Origin: Paragonimus westermani
Lineage: Eukaryota > Platyhelminthes > Trematoda > Plagiorchiida > Troglotrematidae
Length of the DNA stretch: 64,000 nucleotides
Direction of reading: 5' to 3'
NCBI GenBank assembly: GCA_008508345.1
Contig: QNGE01000849.1
Coordinates: 8,689-72,688 of the forward strand
Shown here piece by piece: positions 1 to 9,190 of the stretch (the first letter of the stretch is position 1; every line of letters begins with the position of its first letter). A program made the position numbers and the translations under genes. The notes beneath the pieces are model-generated. The model was given only the letters and a program-made list of their open reading frames with translations, searched no databases and was not told the origin of the DNA.

Positions 1-739
1 GAGTGTTAAAATATCCTTTGCAATAAATGGGGGTCACGCTTGTACGTAGTATATTCCAGGTGTATACCACAGACTTCTGGCTAACTGAGTGTGAATGTTT
101 TTTTTTTCAACACGTATTACCACTAAACACCGGATGGCGATCCTAAATGTTTGGTGCTCTATATTCTGCTGATATCCATGTTTCAATCTCCACTTATATA
201 TGTACTTTTGATTTTCGGGATCGCCTTTCGTGGTCGAACAGTAGATTAGTATTTTTTTATTGTGCTCTCTTTTTTAATGTACAAAAACCCTTCTGTAGCA
301 CCTTCTTGATCACATAACTTCTGGTGTGATACTCGGTATCCTTCACAATCCTGATTTATTTTTACTTACACAGTTCCGGGTGTTATGACACCCTGCCTTG
401 AGCCAGGGATTACATAATTACTTTCATTCAGTTTTCACACGGTTCTGCCCAGTATGCTCTAGAACACACAAAATCTACCTGACGGTTAAAATGTAAGACA
501 CGGGGTAGCAGCCGACCATAGCTGGTTGCAAACAAGTTGGTCATTCTTCTCTCGGGACAGGGCAGCCAACAAGCCTGTTAAAAATCAGTCTAGTTAGCAG
601 TCATTTTACTACCATATAGTTTAAAGCTTTGAAAACAAAATTTGATCCTTCCACCAGTCTCAGCCTGCATTGTTCGTGTGGACCGGCTTGCTTTGTACAC
701 AATAAACATTCCCTTATTTTACCACCACTTACATCACAG
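1..739. other. No gene recognised; probable upstream intron
   Basis: This stretch is AT-rich with many stops in all frames. It precedes the HECT exon and ends in a pyrimidine-rich tract with CAG at 737-739, as expected of the end of an intron. I see no repeat family here that recurs elsewhere in the window. Confidence 0.5.
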
Positions 740-968
740 GTGCATCATCAGTTGGCGTTTTGTTTCGCGGATCAAGCCTCAGATGTGGGCCTTCTTGGAT
801 GGATTTAAAGATCTCATTGATTTGGAGACGCTGAAGATATTTGACGCGAACGAATTGGAACTGTTGATTTGCGGTCTGCAGGACATCAGTGTGTCCGATT
901 GGAAAGCACACACGCAGTACAAAGGCGAGTATCATCCCAATCATCCGGTGATTGTCAACTATTGGAAG
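740..968 (+). CDS. Nedd4: Internal exon of a NEDD4-family HECT E3 ubiquitin ligase
   Basis: The enzyme family moves ubiquitin from an E2 to target proteins, often membrane proteins, through a HECT thioester. This exon encodes the end of the HECT N-lobe. The diagnostic stretches are WRFVSRIKPQMWAFLDGF, then KIFDANELELLICGL, then SVSDWKAHTQYKGEYHPNHP, ending in VIVNYWK. The pattern and spacing match NEDD4-type proteins more closely than WWP, ITCH or SMURF types. The exon probably starts after CAG at 737-739, preceded by a pyrimidine-rich tract; AG at 750-751 is an alternative. It ends at a GTAAAT donor (969). The reading frame is open throughout and strongly constrained, so this looks like a live gene. 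The C-lobe with the catalytic cysteine should follow, but I could not find it in the window, and upstream exons lie outside it. The exact paralogue is inference. Confidence 0.9.
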
Positions 969-2129
969 GTAAATACAACGAGCGTGCTAATCTCATGTTT
1001 GTGAATCAACATCATTGATAACAATGCCGCTGTTTAACTGTTATACAGCCACCGGAACAATCCAAGTTTTGATGTCATCAGAGGAATCAGTGTTTGTGAC
1101 GAGGATATTTATGGATGTGCTGTGTTTTACCATCGTTTCCTTTGTTAAATAAGGTGATTGCGATCTGTAGGGCAGTTCGTCGGTGAGTATTCTGCAAAAC
1201 TTCGGATCACTTGGCCAACTATTACAAACGCCAAGCCTCCATTGATTGTCACACCATTTATCGCGCTGGACACTGAAACCACAAACAGTTGGGTAAAATC
1301 ACAGGATGATTACGAACTGTGATTGTTCTAACTGTTCCATTGCTTGCCCGGGTTATAAACCTCATGATTAGCGGTGCCTGCCGAAATAGCAGCGTGCCTC
1401 AGTTGACAGAGTGTGAACGTTAACTAACTCGCCTTATTTTTCTGATAACTGCTATCATAAGGTGTTCGTTGTCGCTGTCTGAGTAAACAGGAACTCGAGC
1501 TAGAGCACCGTTTGGCCAGGCTCAAGGATGCTCACATCCTTCATGCAAGCAGCCGACTTACGGTTAGAAGTAAGTCAGCATCTGCAAGGTATCTTTTTTA
1601 CAGTCTTCCTTCCTTCTTGTTCATCGTTCCTAGTTCATAGACAACACCGTGACACATTCTACACCGCTAACTCCGGTTAGTCACTATCCCAAACCTGAGT
1701 CTGCATGGGGAAGATACCTTACTTACGATGACTGACCCACTGGTGGCTGCCATTATTTCCTTGCGCATAATCTGATTAGCTTGCCCACCTCAAATCTTGC
1801 GCCACTTGACACCTTGGGTGCATGGTCTAATCGTCTAAGTGTATGCGCGAGCTAGTTCAATGGGTCCGATCCTCTAGAACTTGTACAGTTCACGGTACAA
1901 TCCCTGCATCATTTGGCGTAGAACCTGAATACGTAACTTTGGTTTCATTCAGTTTCTTTCATTCATGAAAGAAAGGGCTGACATCAGTTGTAGGTGGCGC
2001 GTTTGTGTGTACACACGCGCTCAACTGTACCTTGTGTACAGATCACATCGCACAAAAGACATGGCTAATCGTGATAACACTGCGCCGGTAAGTCCCATCT
2101 TTCACCATGCAGCCTCAGGCCTCTCCCGT
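969..2129. other. Probable intron following the HECT exon
   Basis: The stretch starts with a splice donor and holds no sequence resembling the HECT C-lobe (the LLQFVTGTS region or the catalytic-cysteine region). A weak exon-like segment at 1491-1569 is listed separately. The segment just before 2130 may include 5' sequence of the LINE that follows. Confidence 0.4.
1491..1569 (+). CDS. Weak candidate exon, charged helical peptide
   Basis: A 79-nt open segment follows AAACAG and ends at a consensus GTAAGT donor (1570-1575). It would encode a leucine-rich charged peptide (ELELEHRLARLKDAHIL and on) with a short amphipathic or coiled-coil character. It does not match the expected next part of a HECT domain, so it is not an obvious continuation of the upstream exon. 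The open frame itself runs only about 60 codons (1461-1638), which chance can produce. It could belong to an overlapping gene, to the 5' region of the neighbouring LINE, or be accidental. Confidence 0.2.
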
Positions 2130-3240
2130 CCCTTGCCTAGACGTAGAATGCGAATTAATATAGGTGCTTCCGACGTTCTCACACAAACAGATAGGTCAGC
2201 AGACCGCTCTCACACGAACGTTAAACTCGTTGAATGTCGATGTCTGCTGTATCTCAGAGACTAGAGTCCAGAACAGTAGTCAACGTATGAAACCAACAGC
2301 ACCCACATTGTCTACCCGATACTAGTCACACATTTCGGGTGACTCCACAGCTGCCGCTACCGGTCTAGCTGGATTAGGTACATTCCCTAACTCGACGACT
2401 GCAGCCGCGTTGGTAGATGGGATTCCTGTTAACTGTCGACTTCGCGCCGTCCGCCCGGCAGGTTCTGTTAAGGCCAGCTCTGGATGCAAAACCTTCGTAA
2501 ATCTTTTTATCGTGTCTGCTCCAACTGACCTTAGTGACATCTGTGTCAAGGACGCCATTCATTCGGATTTGGCCGCTTTCCTTCAGTCGACACGTGGCTG
2601 TGATATAGTGGTTCTGGCCGGGGGTATGAATGCCCAGGTCGGCCGCCTTGATGAGACCGAATTTAGTTTAGGTGGCAGGTTTGGAGTAACATCACGTTGG
2701 TCAAATAATGGTGGACGATCGTTGCAGCTTTGCGCTGAGCACAAGCCATTTTTAGTCAGTACTGGTTTTAGGCATCGTGCGCGTCACTGCTATGTTTGGC
2801 GCTGCCTTCTTTAAATTAGTTCTGGTCTCAGACAGACCACTTAGCCGTTAGTTATAGGTGGTGGGATTCGACTCAAAAGTGTCGTTCTTGTTGGAACACA
2901 CACCTAGATTCTGATCATGCGTTGGTACTTTGTCGTTTTGTTCTTACTTTTGTTGGAAAGCGATCCCACCGATTGCAAAGGTCTTGTTGTTGCGAGAGTA
3001 GCTGAGCAATCGATAAAGCGTAATTACCAAACTAGCCTAGGGATCAGTCTTAACACTGATCACTCCGAAGATCCTAACCGCTGTTGGACTCAAATCCAAT
3101 AAGCTACTGTGGCGTGCGTCATGGCAGTTCGTGGGTACAACAGGCATCGAATTCCAAAGTAGTCCCTGAACGATGGTCATAGTATGTTGCTACCTCGTTA
3201 CGGTAGTACTAAGACAGTCATAGTTGCCATGGCCGAGGTC
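2130..3240 (+). mobile_element. Non-LTR retrotransposon fragment, family A (endonuclease and connector)
   Basis: This is a decayed piece of an AP-endonuclease LINE. It begins with the endonuclease N-terminus (RRRMRINIGASDV, like the RRR..L.IGTWNVRTL start of these enzymes, from about 2135). It continues through NLFIVSAPTD and a DIVVLAGGMNAQVGRL motif to the connector that normally follows the endonuclease (SDHALVLCRF around 2910, then EQSIKRNYQTSL and NRCWTQIQ near 3000-3100). The reading frame changes several times and contains stops. No reverse transcriptase follows, so the copy is truncated at its 3' side. The clade is probably RTE-like, which is inference. Confidence 0.8.
2410..2814 (+). 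pseudogene. LINE AP-endonuclease domain (exo/endo/phosphatase fold), broken
   Basis: A 134-residue open segment covers the middle and end of the endonuclease. Visible landmarks are IPVNCRLRAVRPAGSVK, LFIVSAPTDLSD, VVLAGGMNAQVGRLDE, GGRFGVTSRWSNNGGRSLQL and LVSTGFRH. These enzymes nick target DNA to prime reverse transcription. In the active GDxN motif the aspartate is replaced (GGMN here, usually GDMN). The SAYAPTD motif has lost two residues. Both changes point to an inactive copy. The upstream frame (2130-2264) holds the N-terminal part after a frameshift. Confidence 0.8.
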
Positions 3241-4001
3241 AAACTAACCACACCAGTTGGGTGATTGTGTCATCCTGACGTCGATGTTGCACTGGGAATG
3301 GTTTGGTTCAGTGAGACCTCTCACCCCGTGGTCGCCTGGTTAGATTGAGTAAGAAGCCTGTGTCATCACTCACTATCACTCATCAAATGGTGTCCTGGCA
3401 ACTCACTCTAAGGTTTGGTTGACCTCACTTGGAGTTAGCATCTGAACTAGTGAACCACCGATGTATTGCTGTCTATGATGATGATGATTTCGTTTTCATG
3501 CAGGCTGTCCAACTTTATAGTTGAGAAAAGCACAGACCTAAGGTTGTGCCCTTTCCAGGAACATCCAGTAGCAAATATTCTTATCTTAATAGGGATCTGA
3601 ACTCAATTTGTTATGCTTGTGGGTCTAGTTTGAGTCGTCCAACATTCCAGTTTACACAGACTAGCCAGCTCAGACCTGATATTAAAATTCAAATCGCTTC
3701 GGCAATCGACTAGCTACATCTTTGTATATATGCACACGGTTCACTGTGTCGACTGGGTTGCAGTGCCATTGAAGGAGCGGTCAACTACTGTAGAAATACG
3801 ACGTATCCGTGATTTGCTAACAGTTCACTCACTATTTTCAATCGCGAACGTAAAGCAGTCGTGTATCTAAAATATGTGGGTAGTTCGGTTGTTCTTAACC
3901 GTGCAAACAAAAAACGGAAAGTCTTATGTAATCTATGCACATTCACAGACCAAGCATTAGTGTAATCAGGGCCAACTTCCAAAAAGTGGGAAGTACAAAA
4001 T
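3241..4001. other. No feature recognised
   Basis: The stretch between the LINE fragment and the DNA transposon holds only short open frames. A 65-codon frame on the minus strand (3785-3982) has no recognisable motif and starts inside the left flank of the transposon. Confidence 0.4.
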
Positions 4002-5167
4002 CAATTTGTGGTTGCTCTGATTAGAGCATTCTTTGTTCATTGGGAGGATGTGAATTTACGGTTGTGACCCAACCGTTTCAGTGTTCATCGCCTGCATACA
4101 GAATCGTTCGACATGACGAACAAAGCTAGCGCAGCGGTCTCCGGTGACGTCGCACATAGCAAACATGACAACTCTTTCCAGGGCCCGCATTCTCCACTCC
4201 TCTTGACTTTGCACACCCTGAGGATCTGCGGTTATCATTGTCTCGTGGTGCATCTGCAGCTGTCTTTTAAATTTTGCTTTCAGCATGCCCCAGACATTCT
4301 CAATTGGATTCAGCATTGGTGAATAGGTTGTCAATCGTAAGATTTGTCCTCCATTGTATAGCTCCTGAGCAAACACACTTTCCAGATCGGTGTGACACGG
4401 TGCGTTGTCGCATATCAGCACAATGTTTGACATGGGTGTACTGATCTTCATCTGACCTAGCAGTGTTCGCAGCCAGCCCTTGCAATCGCTGCTGTTGTAT
4501 GTTCCCCGCCTCGTCGTATAGCCTACTATCGATGTTGGTGTCATAGCTCCAATCAAATGAAGATTACGGCCTCGGCTGTTTGTTACAGAGACGCATGCTC
4601 TCGTCCATTTTAATGAACGTCCCATTGATCTCGTACAGAACAAATTGAAGTTTGTCTCATCTATTTAGCAAATAGTCTTGGCATTTGCATAGCACACCAT
4701 CAGTCGATATGCAAATAGTCGCCGTAACTCCAAATTCTCATTCGAGTTCATATCGATGGGTACTTGGCGCAGTTTCTTGACAGTAATGCACCGGCCATCC
4801 AAGTATCGACTAATCGTTGTGGTCGACAACTCCTTCTCAAACTCAGCCTTCACGCGCAGTCTCAAAAATTGCAGTGTAATCGTTGGGTCCACGGAAATCC
4901 ACTCCAGCAACATGTCGATCTCTGATTCTGTCAGAATCTTGCTTCTGTGTCCTTTACGAGGCTGAGCCTCATAACTGATGCAATCCACATGTAGCCACTT
5001 GTAAGCGGTATTACACTTGACTCCGTTCAGAAGGGCAACCGTGCGCCAGTCATCACCCCTTTCAAATGCTTCGATAATACGTCTGCGTGTTTCGGGACTG
5101 ACGCAAGTGTACTTGCGTCCGCCAGCCATGTATGTGAGAGAACTAATGAAAATGTTCTCACAAACTG
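4002..5167 (-). mobile_element. Tc1/mariner/IS630-superfamily DNA transposon, nearly intact
   Basis: A single transposase frame fills the interior, read on the minus strand. Short imperfect inverted termini are suggested by CAATTTGTG at 4002-4010 and CACAAACTG at 5159-5167 (8 of 9 matching as inverted repeats), with further weak similarity inside. I could not define a clean TA target duplication, so the true ends may lie a few bases outside. With only one stop codon in the frame, this copy is far better preserved than the retroelements around it, which suggests a younger insertion. Confidence 0.75.
4056..5129 (-). pseudogene. Tc1/mariner/IS630-type transposase with one in-frame stop
   Basis: The protein would be about 357 residues. 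The N-terminus has a helix-turn-helix region (SPETRRRIIEAFERGDDW, then WRTVALLNGVKCNTAYKWL). The C-terminal DDE nuclease shows all three acidic residues: the D of IDETNFN (just after 4664), the D of LICDNAPCHT and the E of LNPIENVWG. About 35 residues separate the second D from the E, close to the DD34E of classical Tc1. A TAA at 4665-4667 interrupts the frame exactly before IDETNFN, with the same frame continuing on both sides. ATG at 5127-5129 is the natural start. The enzyme would cut and rejoin the element ends in the nucleus. The stop probably inactivates it unless it is read through. Confidence 0.85.
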
Positions 5168-6786
5168 GTTAACTCTCACATCAAAGCTCGAAGTCTACCA
5201 CGACCCCAAAGCTCACGCCTATTGGACGTGAGATTCACAGACACCCCTAACCACTCGCAACCCTTTACCTGTCAAAGGAACCAATACGGTCAGCGGTTTG
5301 ATGAATTAGTAGGAACAGGGTCAGGTGATCTGTGCTCCACTTTGGCCGCTAACCCCGTTCTCATTAAGCAAATCCGTTGACACCCCTCGATTAACCCAAA
5401 CCACTTCCTCTACCAAAGTAGCCAATGCGAAGCACTCTAATTAAGATTGGTCGTCCCTTACGGTTAGTTGGGCCAATCGCATTCTTGCCGTCACGTCCAA
5501 GAATCTAAGGTGGAAATTCTAATGCACCAAAGTGATTTGCTTTAGCACGTAATGGAAAATCTTGTGCCTAAAATGGAAACCGATATGGAAACTGGTATAG
5601 TAGATATGCTCACTATCGGTAGATGAGTGGTGCTCAGTTCGTACACTCAAAACCTTCGGCCAGTCGGTGGATGATCTCAGTCAGTGGGTTTGGGAATCGT
5701 CCAGATCACTACAAAGCTGATTATTGAATAACTATTTGGTCTCAAACTGACAATAACTTAGAAAGTTTTGCTGCAAATTATCTAACTGAAATGACTTGGT
5801 CGTGTCCGGTGTAAGTACAACGGAACAGTAATTAACAAATTCAGTCCACAAGCTTAAGGGATGAAGTATAGCTGCTGGCCAGAACGTGGAACCATATTAT
5901 CGGTGGACTTAGAGTCTAGTGCTCCTTTCATAATTAGACAGGTCCCAAACTGTGCATGCAAACGGCAGGTCAAATTTCTCGATAAATATTTCCACAAGGA
6001 TATTAATCAGATTTGTTGTAATGAACGGCAATCCGAGTCACATTTCTGTTTTGTTCAGGACATCAGCCATTAAAATAAATGAAGAACTGATCCAGAAGGC
6101 CATGTTTAGCAACCAACTGTAGCAATACTAGCTGCTAGCTAGTGTAGAGTTCAGTTGATTGTCGGAAAGCATTGTCAAAAGTAAGGGTTAAACAATTCCG
6201 GCGGGGCAATATTTAGCTTAAATGTGGTTGCCGCATTTGGTTGTACACCCCTTGGTTTTTTATCCATCTAGAAGATGCCCAAATCACGTACACTTCTCAG
6301 GTAATGGATACCCATCTCTCATGTTGTTTTATGCACATTGTACTTGATCTATTCACCATATTTGTGCGCGTTCACGGGAGGAAAGTTATACAGATCCACG
6401 TAATTACATGGTTTTTTCGCTATGCTATTTTGGACTCTCTCATATACACTGAACAAACAAATGTATACTGTGAAGACGCAACCATCTCAGTTTGTTCGAA
6501 ACGAGCACATGAGAATGTCAGAGTAGCGAACAAGACTTGTTTTCTGTGTTTGATCATCAGGCTGATTACAACACAATAAATATGGAAACAGTAACTAGTG
6601 TGAGTCAGAAAAACGGTCAATGTATGTTAAGGACGACGTGTTTGTTATCATTTACGCAGTCACTGTTCCAAATCGTGAGCTTGATTGGTTGTGGGCCAGA
6701 GGAGGTTGTGTCCGCACGAATTTCTTCTGAACACAGAGGTCAGGACTGCGTAATCGGATACTAATAGCTTCGGCAACGGCCAACAT
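5168..6786. other. No gene recognised; may include 3' sequence of the Penelope element
   Basis: There are only short open frames without motifs (for example 5861-6073 and 6241-6579 on the plus strand). The part nearest 6786 lies downstream of the Penelope-like element in its reading direction and may be its 3' region, but I see no long terminal repeat that recurs on the other side. Confidence 0.35.
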
Positions 6787-7323
6787 TCAGAATCTCACCA
6801 TTTTTGATCGATTTCTTGACAATCGATAGACAATCCGAAAAGCACCTTTCTTACCGACAGAATGATTGGAGTCGACCAAGTGGGCAACAGTCGCGCTTGA
6901 AAGCGTTTTAATCACAAGGTTGTTCAACCACGCAGGATGGTGTTCACGCACTCTGTCCGACAACCGCCTTGTAGTACGGCCAATATATGATGCTCGACAC
7001 GAGCAAACAAATGAGTACACACAATAATTGGTTGTAAAACATGGAAGTTTGTCTTTGAGTTGTGACATAATAACGGGTGTTGAACGGAAACTGATACACA
7101 ACTGAGCGGCAAGGTAGGTTGCTTTGACTGAATTTCTTAACTTTCTGGAGGTAATTTCGGCCATAGGATCTCCCTTGAAAGGAAGACTAATAAACGCAAG
7201 TTTCTTGTTCACAGAGGGTGCCTTAAGTTTCAACTCTACCGCCTGCATTGCCTTCTGAATGGAACGCATTGGGTAGCCATTCTGTATGAACACTTCTTGT
7301 AAGAAGTCTAATTCAGCTTGCAA
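6787..7323 (-). pseudogene. Penelope-like linker and GIY-YIG endonuclease domain
   Basis: This 178-codon open segment begins with the linker (FLQEVFIQNGYP, then KKLAFISLPFKGDPMAEI). It ends in a GIY-YIG nuclease: CVYSFVCSCRASYIGRTTRR, then LSDRVREHHPAWL, then TVAHLVDSNHSVGKKGAFRI. The YIGRT tyrosine and arginine and the EH pair are kept. It joins the RT segment after a frame interruption near 7324-7356. The domain marks the element as an endonuclease-positive Penelope type. It is open from end to end, so it may have decayed little. Confidence 0.88.
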
Positions 7324-7356
7324 AAGGGTCAGATCTTTTGCGCAGCTCTTTTACGC

Positions 7357-8410
7357 TCAACCTGTCAGGTCTCGTATGAGGTGTAGCTTTTGGTTTAGCG
7401 GAACAAAACTGTCTAAGTGAATGTACTGGCCACTCCAAGTCTGTTTTCCGTACACATTTCGTCGGATTAAACCATCTTTTTTTCTTGCCATACCAACGTT
7501 CAAAAAATTTATTTGACCATTGTTGTCTGAATCCTGGATGAATTTAATACTGCTATGAGCGGAGTTAAAAGCTGCCATAACTCTGTCCATGTTAACATTC
7601 TCGTTGATGATGCAAAAAATATCATCAACATAGCGTTTGTAAAATTTAAATTGTTCGTTGACCTCACTCAATTGGTTAGTCTCCAGTTTACTCATGAAAA
7701 TGTCAGTTAACAGGGGACTTAGAGGCGACCCAATTACCACTCCATCTCTCTGTCAATAGGTCGCACTTTTTAACAAAACTTGTACAAGGCACTAGCGGTT
7801 CTCTTAGTTCATCTTTTGGGATGCCTACGTGTTTGTTGTTACGCTCGATGTAATCGCATTAGTCCATTTTCTCTTGTAGAGGCACGTGCGTAAATAGCGA
7901 GGCAACATCGAATGGAAATATTTTTTGAGCCTTTAGGTTCAGGTCTTGGATTGCTTCAATTAAATGAAACGTATCCCGGAGGCTGTGTTTTGCCAGTTCC
8001 AACCTGATCAGTTCAAGCAGACCGACAAGTCATTTGGCCAGTTGAACATAGCTCAAATGGGTCTCAAAGGCAAGCCTATTTTGTACACTTTGGGCAGACC
8101 GTATAACCCAGGGATTATTGTTCCAGTGGGACGGATGCGCTCGAAATTGACCGGATCAATTATCCCCTTCTGTTTCATTACACGCAACGTTCTAGATATC
8201 ACCTTTTCTATAACTGGTGTTTTGTCTTTCTCCATACTCATCTTCATGAATTTTGAGCTATCAGCTAGTATAACGTTCATTTTGATAACGTAATCAATCC
8301 TGTTCATTAAGACAACTCCTGTTCACTTGTCCAGTCTGGACAGCATTATACGCTTGCTCTTTTGTAAACACTTCAATGCATCTAAATGCTGTATCGTCAA
8401 GAACTGTTTT
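7357..8410 (-). pseudogene. Penelope-like reverse transcriptase region, frameshifted
   Basis: Three frames together give a nearly complete RT. The first (8053-8307) has IDYVIKM..ILADSSKF and TIIPGLYGLPKVYK. The second (about 7750-7990) carries motif A as FPFDVASLFTHVPLQEK, with the catalytic aspartate at 7889-7912. The third (7357-7740) carries motif B as GSPLSPLLTDIFMSKLE and motif C as FYKRYVDDIFCI, both catalytic aspartates present. The active-site residues therefore survive although the frame is broken. This enzyme copies element RNA into DNA; in this family, priming from nicked DNA or chromosome ends is known. Confidence 0.88.
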
Positions 8411-8929
8411 ACTTGCAGCGTGTAGTTAACGTACTGATAGTAAGTAATGTTGATTTCAGTCTTTCTACGTTTAAGCGAAGACTATGATTTACTTTCGCAA
8501 AACCAGTTGTAACATACTTGCAGCAAAACAGTGGATGCATGTCTTGCAACCTTAATCGCGAACCAGACCACAAAATCAACAAAAATAATACTGAGTATTA
8601 CACACTTTTGTATATGATACTCTGATCGTGTGTAGTATATAAGGTCAGCGGTATACCATTGTTTCAGGAAAGCGTGACCGAAATGCGAACCCCAGATGTA
8701 GCAATAGTACACATTACCGACCCGACGTTCAACATGACCTTGGAGTCCAGATGTTCGTTTCAAACAAAGCTATTCAAAGCAATCAAAGTCCTCAAACTTC
8801 TATCAAGTTTTCAAACCATGCTTATTTGGTTCAATGAAGACGGTAATTTCAACTCACCTGAGACTTCCTGATCACGAGGTCATCGATTGGATTGAACGGA
8901 GCGATTCTGTTCTTTCTGCCTTCAAAATT
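8411..8929. other. No feature recognised
   Basis: Overlapping short frames exist on both strands (8482-8763 minus, 8659-8871 plus) without recognisable motifs. The stretch could contain 5' sequence of the Penelope element, but nothing in it repeats elsewhere in the window. Confidence 0.35.
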
Positions 8930-9190
8930 CTCGAGCAAAGTGAATGCTATCCATACAAGGTTGTGATTGAGTGTTCTGATTTAATCTTCCAGTCATGCCT
9001 ATTGTGAGGTTGCTGGCGTTAAGGTTAACATGCTAGTCTCCCCAAAATGGACGCCGGATTTCAAACTCCGATTCGGACATGATAATGCACTACTGATGAA
9101 CTATGATAGGAGCGAAACTCGAGTCTAGAAGTGGACTGAAATGTTTATCTGAGTACGAAGGCTGCGATCAAGTGTGGGTTGTGCTCAATG
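8930..9190 (+). repeat. tRNA-promoter SINE with hammerhead motif, decayed copy
   Basis: The 5' part matches the head of the copy at 51.8 kb (a degenerate tRNA-like block around 8965-9035). The hammerhead region at 9087-9134 keeps GCACTA, the core CTGATGA (9093-9099), GAAA (9114-9117), the palindrome ACTCGAGT and the GTC triplet. Stem II is badly mismatched, and the second strand of stem I is interrupted (TAG, two extra A, GTG). It ends with the family tail GCTGCGATCAAGTGTG. Confidence 0.75.

Larger units (their letters stand above)
6787..8410 (-). mobile_element. Penelope-like element (RT plus GIY-YIG), decayed
   Basis: Read on the minus strand, the parts occur in the standard Penelope order. 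The N-terminal RT region ends in LYGLPKVYKIGLPLRPI, followed by RT motifs A, B and C, a linker with LPFKGD, and a C-terminal GIY-YIG nuclease. The upstream edge near 8410 rests on LDALKCLQKSKRIML, which resembles the region before the RT. There are at least two frame changes and an in-frame stop near 7865, so no single protein is made. Terminal repeats were not identified. Confidence 0.88.

Noticed and set aside
2917..3102. 61-codon frame with an apparent signal peptide (MRWYFVVLFLLLLES)
   Set aside because: The hydrophobic start is a shifted reading of the LINE connector: another frame gives SDHALVLCRF, and the second half of this frame (EQSIKRNYQTS, NRCWTQIQ) is the LINE connector itself.
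6530..6580. Minus-strand CCTGATGATCAAACA followed by GAAAAC, hammerhead-like, near the Penelope 3' side
   Set aside because: The bases between the core and GAAA cannot form stem II, and no stem I partner or cleavage triplet is present.
7964..8293. 109-codon plus-strand frame
   Set aside because: It is antisense to the Penelope RT segment, whose minus-strand reading has clear motifs.
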